DNA of 64,000 nucleotides from Candidatus Acidulodesulfobacterium acidiphilum (GTDB lineage: Bacteria > SZUA-79 > Acidulodesulfobacterales > Acidulodesulfobacteraceae). Below the pieces are notes generated by a model. That model saw only the letters and a program-made list of their open reading frames with translations. It searched no databases and had not been told where the DNA came from. The stretch covers positions 65,557 to 129,556 of the forward strand of contig SHMQ01000002.1 of the NCBI GenBank assembly GCA_008534395.1, written 5' to 3'. How positions within the stretch are numbered: the stretch's first letter is position 1; each line of letters begins with the position of its first letter. Positions 8,654-15,988 of this stretch are shown here, piece after piece. The position numbers were made by a program, and so were the translations under genes.

Positions 8654-8696
8654 TTGCTTTGCTGATAAAAAGAATTAATTTTTATCAGCAAAGCAA
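8654..8696. other. Perfect 18-bp hairpin between genes
   Basis: TTGCTTTGCTGATAAAAA at 8654-8671 pairs without mismatch to 8679-8696 across a 7-nt loop. It fills the gap between two minus-strand genes. The stem is AT-rich and flanked by T on the plus side and A on the left, so it could end transcription in either direction or be a binding site. Confidence 0.65.
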
Positions 8697-8708
8697 TTTT
8701 CGTTAAAA

Positions 8709-9092
8709 TTAAACATATTCTTCTTTGACATACGGACACAATGACTGTAAATTGTTTATAGTATAAAAAACCGTATCGTCGCTAAAATCCTTTTCCCTTA
8801 AAGCAAGTTCATCGTGTTCCCAATAATCGCTTGTATTTAGTTCTACTCTTATCATTGTTTCTTCGTTATCGGTTTTTATAAGAACCATTTCGGCTCTGTT
8901 CCAACATTCGTCTTCATACACAACAAAACAAATATCATTAATTTTTATCTTAAAATAATCTTCAAGTTCTTTTATTGCTTCAGGTTTGTTTTTCCTTAAA
9001 TAATCTACAAATTCTTTTCTTATATCTTCGCCTAAATTTTCTAATTCTTTTTCCATTTCTTTATATTTTTTTACTAAATCTTCGTATCCCAT
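8709..9092 (-). CDS. Acidic protein, unknown
   Basis: 127 residues. An N-terminal coiled coil (VKKYKEMEKELENLGEDIRK) is followed by a beta-rich half with LNTSDYWEHDELALREKDFSDD. The start follows seven consecutive G on the coding strand. No family recognised. Confidence 0.65.
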   Translation of the reverse strand: MGYEDLVKKYKEMEKELENLGEDIRKEFVDYLRKNKPEAIKELEDYFKIKINDICFVVYEDECWNRAEMVLIKTDNEETMIRVELNTSDYWEHDELALREKDFSDDTVFYTINNLQSLCPYVKEEYV

Positions 9093-9154
9093 TTATATCC
9101 ACCCCCCCTTTTTTTAAATTATTTATTTATATATAAATAGCGAAGTTAAAACCT

Positions 9155-9406
9155 TTAAAAACAGTAATAAGAAATATAATCGTCTCCCTGTTTTTTGGCA
9201 ATTTCCATATCTTCTTTTATTACTTTTTTTGTTTCTTCCCTGATATATTCATCTTTTAATGCTTTTTTTAATTTCTCTAAAGATATCTCGATTATACCGG
9301 CAGCATTAGAATTAAGCATATCTATATCGATATACCTTAACAGCTCCCCTATCGAAAAAGAATATTCGTATTCAAGCTTTATTATCCTGTGCGCTCCTAC
9401 CCCCAT
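9155..9406 (-). CDS. Small protein, unknown
   Basis: 83 residues, GAGGTG site before ATG. Leu/Ile-rich helices (IGELLRYIDIDMLNS, ISLEKLKKALKDEYI). The next minus-strand gene after the orphan retron-like RNA. Confidence 0.55.
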   Translation of the reverse strand: MGVGAHRIIKLEYEYSFSIGELLRYIDIDMLNSNAAGIIEISLEKLKKALKDEYIREETKKVIKEDMEIAKKQGDDYISYYCF

Positions 9407-9489
9407 TTTTACACCTCATCTTATTTATTTTTTTTATTTGATTTAAGTTTTTTTTATAAGGCGGTTTAGCTTTAAACTATCCCGCCCGC

Positions 9490-9627
9490 ATAGGCACTTA
9501 AGTTCCATAATAAGCTCCGCCTGCGGAGCTTTAGGAACGACATATCCGTATCTAACCTCATTGTCTCGCTATGCCGAATCAGCATAGCTATTAATTCTCT
9601 AAGTTGTTTTTTTATTTACTGCCTATA
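9490..9627 (-). ncRNA. Second msr-msd-like retron RNA, without its own RT
   Basis: Read on the minus strand, it has the same parts in the same order as the RNA beside the RT (12125-12328). Terminal complement ATAGGCA/TGCCTAT (9620-9626 with 9490-9496) corresponds to a1/a2. A shared block AACAACTTAG follows, then a stem-loop with GCTATGC/GCATAGC around TGATTCG, then a conserved AATGAGGTT. An msd-like hairpin (GTTCC..AGCTCCGC/GCGGAGCT..GGAAC, 9502-9538) closes it. The a1/a2 and msr stems differ from the first RNA by paired changes. It lies downstream of the RT, the 286-aa and the peptidase genes. Confidence 0.75.
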
Positions 9628-9675
9628 TTTTTATAGCGAAGTTATTCATTTTTCTTTTTTGTCCGCATTGCGTAT

Positions 9676-10428
9676 TTAATATTCTTCTTCATTAAATAAA
9701 TACTTCCTGTATTGTAATAAATCTTCCCTCGTCAATTCAGGAAAGTCGGCGGCAAAAGGAAAATCTAAATCGTCCGTTAAATATTCATTTATTTTTATAT
9801 CCGGAATTTGAAAATTTATAAGCCTTAAACATTTTTTTAAGGTAAAATGCATACTCGATAAACTCAAATACTCGTGGGCGGTATGCTCGTTATAGAACCC
9901 CGCCGAAAGATTAACGTTAAATCTTGAAAATCTTGACGAAAGCGTTAAAACGTCAGAATAACTGCCGATATTTTCTTTATATCCAAGCTTTTTGAAAATA
10001 CGGTTTATATCTTCGCTCCCATAACCGTAATTAACAAATTCCCTAAATCCCCGACGGTCAAGCCCGACAAAAAGCTTATGCTTTATGTCGTTAAAATCCA
10101 TACAAAAAGCATTTACTCCCGCCTTTGTGGTTTCCTCGAAGTCTGTTATTAATATAGAAGCCCCCGCTTTCGCGAGGCTATAGGCTATCCAGACGCCCGC
10201 CCTGTCGTCGGCTCCCAAAATACCGTTTCTGTTGTAAATAAAATCGCCATATCGCTTTATATTAAATTCATTATCTCTTTTAACCGTATCGACGTGCGCA
10301 TTGAAAAGAACGTCCGTATTACTTCCTTCTAAATAAAAATATGTTTTCTTATAAATCCCGTTTTTAAAAACCTTTTTAAAGTTATAAAATATTTCCTCTT
10401 TGCTTGCCGTTAGAAATTTTTTTATCAT
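9676..10428 (-). CDS. M20/M28/M42-like zinc peptidase homologue
   Basis: 250 residues. Metal-site motifs of the co-catalytic zinc peptidase clan are in order: AHVDT, GADDRAG, DFEETTKAG, VGLDRRG, SDVLTL and NLSAGFYNEHTAHEYLSL. It is shorter than cellular aminopeptidases (about 350-400) and has no signal peptide, so it would be cytoplasmic. The start overlaps the preceding gene's end (TAAAAGGAGCATATAAATG arrangement), so it is coupled to the 286-aa gene and both follow the RT. Whether it is a retron accessory protein or a passenger is unknown. Confidence 0.75.
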   Translation of the reverse strand: MIKKFLTASKEEIFYNFKKVFKNGIYKKTYFYLEGSNTDVLFNAHVDTVKRDNEFNIKRYGDFIYNRNGILGADDRAGVWIAYSLAKAGASILITDFEETTKAGVNAFCMDFNDIKHKLFVGLDRRGFREFVNYGYGSEDINRIFKKLGYKENIGSYSDVLTLSSRFSRFNVNLSAGFYNEHTAHEYLSLSSMHFTLKKCLRLINFQIPDIKINEYLTDDLDFPFAADFPELTREDLLQYRKYLFNEEEY

Positions 10429-11289
10429 TTATATGCTCCTTTTATAATCTGCTAAAGCCTCTTTAATAGAACCGCAGCAGGCTATCCTTGAATGTCTTTT
10501 ATGTTCAGCTTGTCCGCAAATCGGACAAATGTATTCCTGATTTTCTAATTCATTGTAAAAAACTTCTTTTATCATTAGGCTTTTAAAATCTTCTACCTCG
10601 CTGTCTTTAACCGCTATAAAAGGGTCTAAATAAGTGCCGTGCATAGCACCCGCCCCGTTATATTCTTTAATCTTGTATTTTTCTATACCTATTAATTTAG
10701 CTATTTCCTGCCTCATCGTTTCCCCGTCAAATTGAGAGCCGTAATTTTTAAACATTAAAAAACCTTTTTTGCCGTCTTTTTCATAGAAATATAGCCAAGC
10801 CCTGCTCGTCTTTCTGCCTTTTTCCTGCGAAAATAAAATCGCCGTTCCGGGCATTAATGCCCATTTAGGGACGCCGTGCGAATAACAACCGCCATCGGCA
10901 AAACAAGACTTAAATGTTGCGAAATCCGAAGGACTTAACATATCCGCAGGATTTGTAGATATAATAAAATCCGTTTTTCTGTCATAAGCTCCCGATGCAT
11001 ATAATTCAAAGTCGGCGGTATAGTCGTATCCCTTTTCTTTTGCTTTTTTGACTATAAACCTTGTAAACTTTCCGTCGTCGGTAAGCCTGTTTTTTATTAT
11101 CTCTTCGTCCGTTATCGTTTGACCTGTAAAGCTTCCGTAATATCTTTTTAAATTTTTTAAATCCCACCTGTCCAAACCGGCAGGTAAAAACATTTTCGTT
11201 CTGTAATTATTTTCTTTATTATGTTTTAGCAATATCCTTGTTTTTTCCTTTGCGGTATTTAACGTGTCTATAAAAAAATCGTTTAGCAT
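10429..11289 (-). CDS. Unknown protein with C-terminal zinc-finger-like motif
   Basis: 286 residues. The C-terminal part has CPICGQAEHKRHSRIACCG, a possible zinc site. The middle holds the Cys/Gly-rich block FKSCFADGGCYSHG and ISTNPADMLSPSDFATF. I recognise no named family, though such proteins occur in phages. Good GGGAG ribosome site. It is sandwiched between the retron RT (upstream in transcription) and the peptidase, and the three probably form one transcript. Confidence 0.7.
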   Translation of the reverse strand: MLNDFFIDTLNTAKEKTRILLKHNKENNYRTKMFLPAGLDRWDLKNLKRYYGSFTGQTITDEEIIKNRLTDDGKFTRFIVKKAKEKGYDYTADFELYASGAYDRKTDFIISTNPADMLSPSDFATFKSCFADGGCYSHGVPKWALMPGTAILFSQEKGRKTSRAWLYFYEKDGKKGFLMFKNYGSQFDGETMRQEIAKLIGIEKYKIKEYNGAGAMHGTYLDPFIAVKDSEVEDFKSLMIKEVFYNELENQEYICPICGQAEHKRHSRIACCGSIKEALADYKRSI

Positions 11290-11358
11290 TTTTAAAACTC
11301 CCTTTTATTTGTCCGCAATGCGAACTTTTTAACTTCCTATATATTTAGCGAAGTTAAA

Positions 11359-12078
11359 TTAACCAAAAATCCCCGCCTTACTTTTAACCATTTTCCCGTA
11401 ATTTTGCAAAAAAACAACCTTGCCTTGATGTTTTTCCGCCCTGATTTTCTTTTTCATTTCTTTTGTTAATCCGACTTTTTGATTAACGACAAGACCGCAA
11501 ACATATTGCCTTTTCCAAGACGGCATTTTCTTTACTTTTTCGTAATTTATTTCCATACCGTATTTATTTAACTGCTTAACTATAAAAGATAAGGCTTTTT
11601 CCATAAGGTCATAGTCGTTTCCCGAAAAAGTTAAATCGTCTGCATATCTCGTATATGCTATATTAAACCCAGCTAATTTTTTGGCGGTTTTATAATCGAA
11701 TTTTTTTAAATATAAATTTGCTATATAGGGGCTCGTCGGCGCTCCCTGCGGAAGTCTCTTGCCTTTTCCGTCTTTAAAATCATAAAAACAAAGACCCCAT
11801 TTAAGCTTTGCTTTTATAATCGATTTAGCTTTTTCAAGCGTAATAGAAGGAAAAAAATCTTTTATATCTATTGAATAAACGAATCTTTTATTTACGTGCG
11901 GTTTTGCGTTTGAAACTATGCTTTTGTTCGGCGTAAATCCGTGCGTATAAGGGCTGGCAGGATAGGCTTTATATAAGTATTTCAAATAATCTTCCTGCCT
12001 CTTTTTCGTTATGGGGTCTGGAGCTTCGATATGCCTCGTTCCTCCGTTTTTTTTCGGAATTTCAAAAACCCTATACAT
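11359..12078 (-). CDS. Retron-type reverse transcriptase
   Basis: 239 residues from the ATG at 12078, which has AAAGGAGG upstream; an in-frame ATG at 12123 has no ribosome site and touches the RNA gene. RT motifs: PKKNGGTRHIEAP, SIDIKDFFPSI (first Asp), LPQGAPTSPYIANL (motif 4 with SP, unlike diversity-generating RTs) and YTRYADDLTFSG (YADD). The retron signatures NAxxH (NAKPH) and a VTG-like VCG (YVCGLVVN) are both present. It copies the adjacent msd RNA into multicopy single-stranded DNA. Small for the family (about 300), with the thumb region short. Known retrons act in anti-phage defence with an effector; here the candidates are the two genes downstream. Confidence 0.9.
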   Translation of the reverse strand: MYRVFEIPKKNGGTRHIEAPDPITKKRQEDYLKYLYKAYPASPYTHGFTPNKSIVSNAKPHVNKRFVYSIDIKDFFPSITLEKAKSIIKAKLKWGLCFYDFKDGKGKRLPQGAPTSPYIANLYLKKFDYKTAKKLAGFNIAYTRYADDLTFSGNDYDLMEKALSFIVKQLNKYGMEINYEKVKKMPSWKRQYVCGLVVNQKVGLTKEMKKKIRAEKHQGKVVFLQNYGKMVKSKAGIFG

Positions 12079-12094
12079 TTTCAAATCCTCCTTT

Positions 12095-12116
12095 GGCGGG
12101 ATTTTAATATCCCGCC
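12095..12116. promoter_or_regulatory. Hairpin in the RT leader
   Basis: GGCGGGAT at 12095-12102 pairs with ATCCCGCC at 12109-12116, between the RNA and the RT ribosome site. It may separate RNA processing from translation or limit RT expression. Confidence 0.55.
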
Positions 12117-12124
12117 GTTGCATT

Positions 12125-12328
12125 AATAGACACTAAAAGTAAGCGGGGGCGGCGAAGAGTTCGCAGAGGTAAAGCGTATTCCCCACTATCTTTTTTTTCC
12201 TGTAGCTTTACCTTGCGAATCGTCGCCGCCAGAGCGGAAACCTGATAAAGCTAAACCTGATTAACTTGTTATGCCGAAACAGCATAACCGTTGCAAGAAC
12301 TAAGTTGTTTGTCTTTTTACTGTCTATT
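12125..12328 (-). ncRNA. Retron msr-msd RNA
   Basis: On the minus strand, immediately upstream of the RT. a1 (AATAGACAGTAAAA, ending at 12328) pairs with a2 (TTTTAGTGTCTATT, starting at 12125) over 13 of 14 positions. The msr part has a stem-loop with arms GTTATGC and GCATAAC around TGTTTCG. The msd part is a long hairpin, 12148-12230, pairing GGCGGCGA..GGTAAAGC with GCTTTACC..TCGCCGCC. This is the a1-msr-msd-a2-RT order of retrons. The branch-point guanosine is not assigned. Confidence 0.85.
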
Positions 12329-12352
12329 TTGATATCTTAATAACGAGTTATT

Positions 12353-12484
12353 TTAAGCATTGCATAAGCTAAATCCGCAGCAAAAGCAGGTTAAGCAACC
12401 CTCTGCGTGATAAAGTTTAGCTCCGCATTCTGGGCAATATTCAAAATTTAAATTCTGACTTTTTTCTTCTTTTATCTTTTCCAT
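12353..12484 (-). CDS. Small zinc-ribbon protein
   Basis: 43 residues (MEKIKEEKSQNLNFEYCPEC...). CPECGAKLYHAEGCLTCFCCG carries CxxC and CxxCxCC clusters, like the Zn-ribbon tails that bind one zinc. A GAGGATAC site precedes the ATG. It is the gene immediately upstream of the retron RNA. Confidence 0.7.
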   Translation of the reverse strand: MEKIKEEKSQNLNFEYCPECGAKLYHAEGCLTCFCCGFSLCNA

Positions 12485-12832
12485 TTTCGTATCCTCTTTA
12501 CTGTTCCTTATATATAAATAGCGAAGTTGCGAGGGTTTATTTCCCGACTACGATAAATCTTTTTATTTAACATTTTTTATATTTATCTTTTTCCTTAACA
12601 ACGTTTTTTATAATGCCTTTAAAAACGTCCTCATTTGACCGTAGAGGCGTTTTTAGCTTCGGGCGTAGGTTTTGTATTAATAAGTTTTTTTAAGAGGTTC
12701 TAAAAAGGTGCTTTTTATATAATTTTTTCTTTCGGAATTTAAAGTCCTTTAAAAACCGCGATGCTGAAATCCGAATAATTTTAAGGGCAGGGGATCGCCT
12801 TTATTATATTTAATAATCTTTTTTCAACTTTA
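12485..12832. other. Non-coding stretch with small hairpins
   Basis: Contains one TAGCGAAGTT copy (12519) and a hairpin near 12618-12658 with AAAAACG/CGTTTTT arms and an inner CCTC/GAGG. No credible reading frame. It leads into the first ornate RNA copy. Confidence 0.6.
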
Positions 12833-13160
12833 GCGGGGGATTAAAAGGGAGAAACGCCCCGAAACCTCAACTTAAAAACGCTTCGAAGGACAAACCGGAC
12901 AGAATCGTTTCGGGGCGTTTCGGAAACAGGCAAATCCCCCGCCCCGCCGTTATAAAAAATTTCAAGGGGAATTCGATAGAAAATTAAACCCGAAGGGCTT
13001 GCAGGCTTTAGCCTGTTTATATTTTCTGTCGCAATTCTCCGTCAGGCGGTTTAGGAAAATTCGATAACAGTTTTATCGTTGTCGAATTTTCCGTTAAAAA
13101 CCGCCTGTGAAATTTTTGCCTAATAAACCGCCGACGTGGAGCTTGCGGATATGTCGGCGC
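12833..13160. ncRNA. Ornate structured RNA, copy A
   Basis: A chain of nested stems. 12833-12842 pairs with 12933-12942 (GCGGGGGATT). 12852-12865 pairs with 12907-12920 (AAACGCCCCGAAAC). 12955-12964 pairs with 13108-13117 (AAAAATTTCA). A GGGGAATTC/AATTCTCC stem carries a variable module. CAGGCGGTTTA pairs near 13101, with the inner hairpin GGAAAATT..AATTTTCC. A CGCCGAC/GTCGGCG hairpin lies at 13129-13159. Copy B at 15989-16350 has the same layout with different paired sequences. Loops read UUCG on the minus strand (CCCTTCGGG), weakly favouring minus-strand transcription. Similarity in style to large phage RNAs (GOLLD, ROOL) is only an impression. Confidence 0.75.
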
Positions 13161-13500
13161 ACTATTTTGCCGTAGCGGTTTTCTTTTCCAAGAAAAAACA
13201 ATATAAAAACGGAATAGTTTCAGGCAGCTCTCCTGACCGGACGGACGGTTCCTGCGGGACGGCGAATCTGCGGCGCCCAGACAAACTTAAAAATGTGGAA
13301 TAACGATAAAGGGTATTTCTGTAATATAAAGGATTAACGGATTAAAATTGCCGCCGAAGGCGGCCGGCGCCGCCGGAGTTTTTTTATTTTATTTTCTAAA
13401 TTATTTTAAAATCGGAAAAAGTCAGGTTATCCGGTCTGTTAAACCGTCGGTCAGGGGAGCGACCCGCTGACGCTGCCGCCCTGACTTTCTCCTTATATAT
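13161..13500. other. Non-coding, GC-rich inverted repeats and possible terminator
   Basis: Holds further folded sequence after copy A and a strong hairpin at 13350-13364 (GCCGCC/GGCGGC). On the minus strand this hairpin has a UUCG loop followed by AATTTTAA. On the plus strand a second GGCGGC/GCCGCC pairing is followed by seven T. Either strand could terminate here. No gene seen. Confidence 0.5.
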
Positions 13501-13516
13501 TTATAGCGAAGTTAAA

Positions 13517-13792
13517 TCAAATTTCAATGTAAGTATTATGACCGCATAACCTTATATACTCTTTAACTTCATTTCTTCTTAAATATTCCTTGAGGGTTCT
13601 TTTTAATTCTAAATTTATAATCGCCGCTTGCTGTTCCCGTTTTGCATTTTTTATCTCTTCTTTTTTTATTGCGATAACTGCTTTTAATCTGTTGTTGTTT
13701 ATTTTTTTTAATAAAATGTTTAAAAAGTTATAAAATTCTTTACCCGACTTGCTAATTGCTATTTTTAAAACTTCCTTTTCTATCGTATCCAT
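13517..13792 (-). CDS. Small basic helical protein, unknown
   Basis: 91 residues, AAGGAGA site. Lys-rich helices (FLNILLKKINNNRLKAVIAI, EEIKNAKREQQAAIINLELK). No family recognised. The stop lies just beside a TAGCGAAGTT copy. Confidence 0.6.
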   Translation of the reverse strand: MDTIEKEVLKIAISKSGKEFYNFLNILLKKINNNRLKAVIAIKKEEIKNAKREQQAAIINLELKRTLKEYLRRNEVKEYIRLCGHNTYIEI

Positions 13793-13814
13793 GATAAATA
13801 TCTCCTTTTTAAAA

Positions 13815-13901
13815 TTAAATAAAAAATAATGCTGTTAATAAAATCATAAAGAACGTTATGCTTATGCCCTGCTCTATATATTCTTTCGTTATAGCTTTCA
13901 T
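13815..13901 (-). CDS. 28-residue membrane micropeptide
   Basis: Starts MKAITKEYIEQGI and continues with one hydrophobic helix ending LLTALFFI. A GGGGGC stretch seven bases before the ATG serves as ribosome site. A second 28-residue membrane micropeptide with good initiation signals lies at 15274-15360. Confidence 0.5.
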   Translation of the reverse strand: MKAITKEYIEQGISITFFMILLTALFFI

Positions 13902-13913
13902 AATTGCCCCCAT

Positions 13914-13934
13914 GGCGGGGTTGTTAGCCCCGCC
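13914..13934. terminator. GC hairpin, copy 1
   Basis: GGCGGGG TTGTTAG CCCCGCC, identical to the hairpin at 14970-14990. Both lie directly between minus-strand genes and directly upstream of the next gene's start region. No T-run, so a pause or mRNA end-protection element is possible. Confidence 0.5.
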
Positions 13935-13960
13935 CGTTATAGTTGTAAAGGTTGTTTATT

Positions 13961-14350
13961 TTATAAATCTATTTCCAAAGGGTCTTCTCCCAAAACAGGA
14001 CTGCAAGATATTTTTATCTTTTTTATTTCGCCCGTGTCAATATCGAAACCCCGCTGAACGTAAAAATCTTCTTCTTCCGCTCTGTTTATGATTTCTCCGT
14101 TATTGCCGCAATATTTATCCGATTCCGCAATGGCTTTTATTAATTTGCTTTCAATGGAAGGATACTTCTTAATTATTTTTTCTTTTGATAAAATTTCTTT
14201 AGCGTCATACAAGAACCCTTCTTTAAGGATTTTTTCAATCCTTTTTTGTGCGTCTTCGATAAATTCGACCGCTGTAGAAAATTCCTGACAGGCTAAAAAA
14301 TGTATTGCGTTTTTTAAATCCGTCTGCGTGTTATAAAAAAAATATTTCAT
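13961..14350 (-). CDS. Hypothetical protein
   Basis: 129 residues from the ATG at 14350 (MKYFFYNTQTDLKNAIHFLA), preceded by GGGGGTAATT; an ATG upstream at 14410 has no site. Helical N-terminal two-thirds, then a charged segment EEDFYVQRGFDIDTGEIKKI. Family not recognised. Confidence 0.6.
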   Translation of the reverse strand: MKYFFYNTQTDLKNAIHFLACQEFSTAVEFIEDAQKRIEKILKEGFLYDAKEILSKEKIIKKYPSIESKLIKAIAESDKYCGNNGEIINRAEEEDFYVQRGFDIDTGEIKKIKISCSPVLGEDPLEIDL

Positions 14351-14399
14351 AATTACCCCCTGCCCCTCTTTCGAGGGGCTTTTAAAATTAATGTTAAAA

Positions 14400-14948
14400 T
14401 TAAAATGCAAAAGCGGTTTGTAAGTTTTTCGTTGCCTGCTCCGGCTGTCTTTTTTGATATTTTGCTTTTATTTTTATTTCGTCTTCTTCGATTTCGTCCT
14501 CGTCGAACATTCCGGCGCTTTCATTGTAGGTTTCCCATTTTTTCGCTGGGATTAAATCTATAAGCTCTGTTGCTTTTCCGTCCTGAGATATTACGGTATT
14601 TAAAGAAGCAGTAAAACAATTTTTCAAATCAAGGTAGCTTATTATCGCTTTTTCAAGTTTTCTTTCTAATTTATTTTTTTTGCCGGGAATGTAAACTTTT
14701 GCGGCTCTTGTTAAGGTAAGAAACAGGCGGTATATTTCGCCTTTTAAATTTCTATTAAAGCGGTCGAAGTCTTTCTGGTCTTTAAATTCGATGTTTAAAA
14801 ATTGCGGATAGTTTGTTGCCTTCTGCATTATCTTTTCAATAAGATATGCTTTAATATGTCTATCCATAAGCAAATCTCTATTTATTACTTCTTCGTTCAT
14901 TTCTTCGATTGCCATATTAACAAATGTTTCAATTATTTCGCTTTTCAT
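14400..14948 (-). CDS. Hypothetical helical protein
   Basis: 182 residues, GAGGAG site. All-helical pattern with a basic stretch (PGKKNKLERKLEKAI) and an acidic C-terminal part (DEDEIEEDEIKIKAKYQKR). It has the same size, charge pattern and position next to a replication or RNA region as the 152-aa protein at 33803 in element 2, but I see no clear residue-level match. Confidence 0.6.
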   Translation of the reverse strand: MKSEIIETFVNMAIEEMNEEVINRDLLMDRHIKAYLIEKIMQKATNYPQFLNIEFKDQKDFDRFNRNLKGEIYRLFLTLTRAAKVYIPGKKNKLERKLEKAIISYLDLKNCFTASLNTVISQDGKATELIDLIPAKKWETYNESAGMFDEDEIEEDEIKIKAKYQKRQPEQATKNLQTAFAF

Positions 14949-14969
14949 TTTTTCTTCTCCTCTATTTAT

Positions 14970-14990
14970 GGCGGGGTTGTTAGCCCCGCC
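14970..14990. terminator. GC hairpin, copy 2
   Basis: The same GGCGGGG/CCCCGCC hairpin as at 13914, with the same TTGTTAG loop. Lies between the genes at 15003 and 14948. Confidence 0.5.
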
Positions 14991-15002
14991 GTTATTTAAA
15001 AT

Positions 15003-15230
15003 TTATTTATTGTGAAATATCCTTTTATATAACTTTACAGTGTGTTTTATCTCGTCTGGTAGATAATAGCCCCCAATGAAAGATTTACGATTGCCATATA
15101 TTAATTCAGCTTTTTTTCCTCCTTTTTTCACGTATAAATATAAGGAATGGTAGAACGTCAACGCCTCCCAATCCTTTACTTTGTATAAAATTTTTGTTGC
15201 AATTTTTAAGCTTTCCTCATTCATTCTCAT
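15003..15230 (-). CDS. Small basic protein, unknown
   Basis: 75 residues, AAGGAGA site. Central YLYVKKGGKKAELIYGNRKS and GGYYLPDEIKHTVKLYKRIF. No family recognised. A GCCTGC/GCAGGC hairpin lies just upstream at 15247. Confidence 0.6.
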   Translation of the reverse strand: MRMNEESLKIATKILYKVKDWEALTFYHSLYLYVKKGGKKAELIYGNRKSFIGGYYLPDEIKHTVKLYKRIFHNK

Positions 15231-15273
15231 TTTGTTTTCTCCTTTGCCTGCCTATGCAGGCTTTTAAAGTTAA

Positions 15274-15360
15274 TTAAATTAAATGTGCTAACTGATAAAG
15301 GTTAAAAACTACCAAACTAAAATCTAAAGCCATTAAACTTATTCCGATTAACCTATCCAT
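15274..15360 (-). CDS. 28-residue membrane micropeptide
   Basis: MDRLIGISLMALDFSLVVF... is one hydrophobic helix. CGGAGGTAGTGAAAATG is an excellent initiation region, which argues it is translated. It matches the length and style of the micropeptide at 13815-13901. It is the first gene after the large structured region, so it may be the first gene of the small-gene transcript. Confidence 0.55.
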   Translation of the reverse strand: MDRLIGISLMALDFSLVVFNLYQLAHLI

Positions 15361-15414
15361 TTTCACTACCTCCGATTTAAATTTTTTTTAACTTTTAATA
15401 ATTTTTTTTTAAAT

Positions 15415-15740
15415 TTTTTTTGCTTTTTTTATCGCCCTTTTACCGTCGGAGACATTTGCGGAGTAAAATTTACTTTTTGCTTTGCAAGGCGTGCCAAAAT
15501 TTGAAGAGATTAGAAAACAAAATATTTTAAATTTTTCTCTGCGTCGTTAGAGATAAAGTAATGTCAATCTATTGTTTGAATGCAAGATATAAAAACGAAC
15601 TGAAAAATTTAAAATATTTTTTTTCTACTCAAATAAAAAAATATTTTGGCACGACTTGCTTAAGCAAAAAGCGTAGCGAAGCGAAGTCCGCAGGATAAAT
15701 TTTACGTAGCAAATCTGGGGCGATAAAAAAAGCAAAAAAA
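15415..15740. ncRNA. Long nested hairpin RNA (about 325 nt)
   Basis: Five stems close one another. 15415-15437 pairs with 15718-15740 (23 bp, core CTTTTTTTATCGCCC). GTAAAATTT pairs with AAATTTTAC near 15700. TTTTTGCTTTGCAAGGCG pairs with the CTTGCTTAAGCAAAAAG region, imperfectly. 15490-15500 pairs with 15643-15653 (CGTGCCAAAAT). 15519-15537 pairs perfectly with 15602-15620 (19 bp). No open frame. Function unknown; the transcribed strand is not determined. Confidence 0.7.
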
Positions 15741-15988
15741 TCTAAAAAATAAAAGAAAAATATTCATACCACAAATACTACAAGTGCTTCTGTTTTAGTG
15801 AGGCAAGCAAAGCGAAGCCGAACTAAAACTCTTTTAAATCCTACAACATCGTTGTTTTTCCAAGTAAAAACTAATAAGTCTTATGCCGGTATTATGAACG
15901 CAGCGGGATCGTCGCTGTCTTAATGAAACGAAGTTTCGAAGAGAGTTCGCTTTTACTTTACTTAATAAGTAGTTATTCCTCGCTTGCG
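15741..15988. other. Non-coding, small hairpins
   Basis: Contains a hairpin with GTTTTAGT/ACTAAAAC arms (about 15801-15830) and a short palindrome CAACATCGTTG (near 15844) that recurs near 17024. No gene seen. Confidence 0.5.

Noticed and set aside
11359-12078. Diversity-generating retroelement
   Set aside because: RT motif 4 is QGAPTSP rather than the DGR form, NAxxH is present, and I found no template/variable repeat pair with adenine-specific changes.
778-13513. Integron cassette array suggested by the repeated motif at gene ends
   Set aside because: The motif is short and asymmetric, without attC-like paired arms, and there is no IntI-type integrase.
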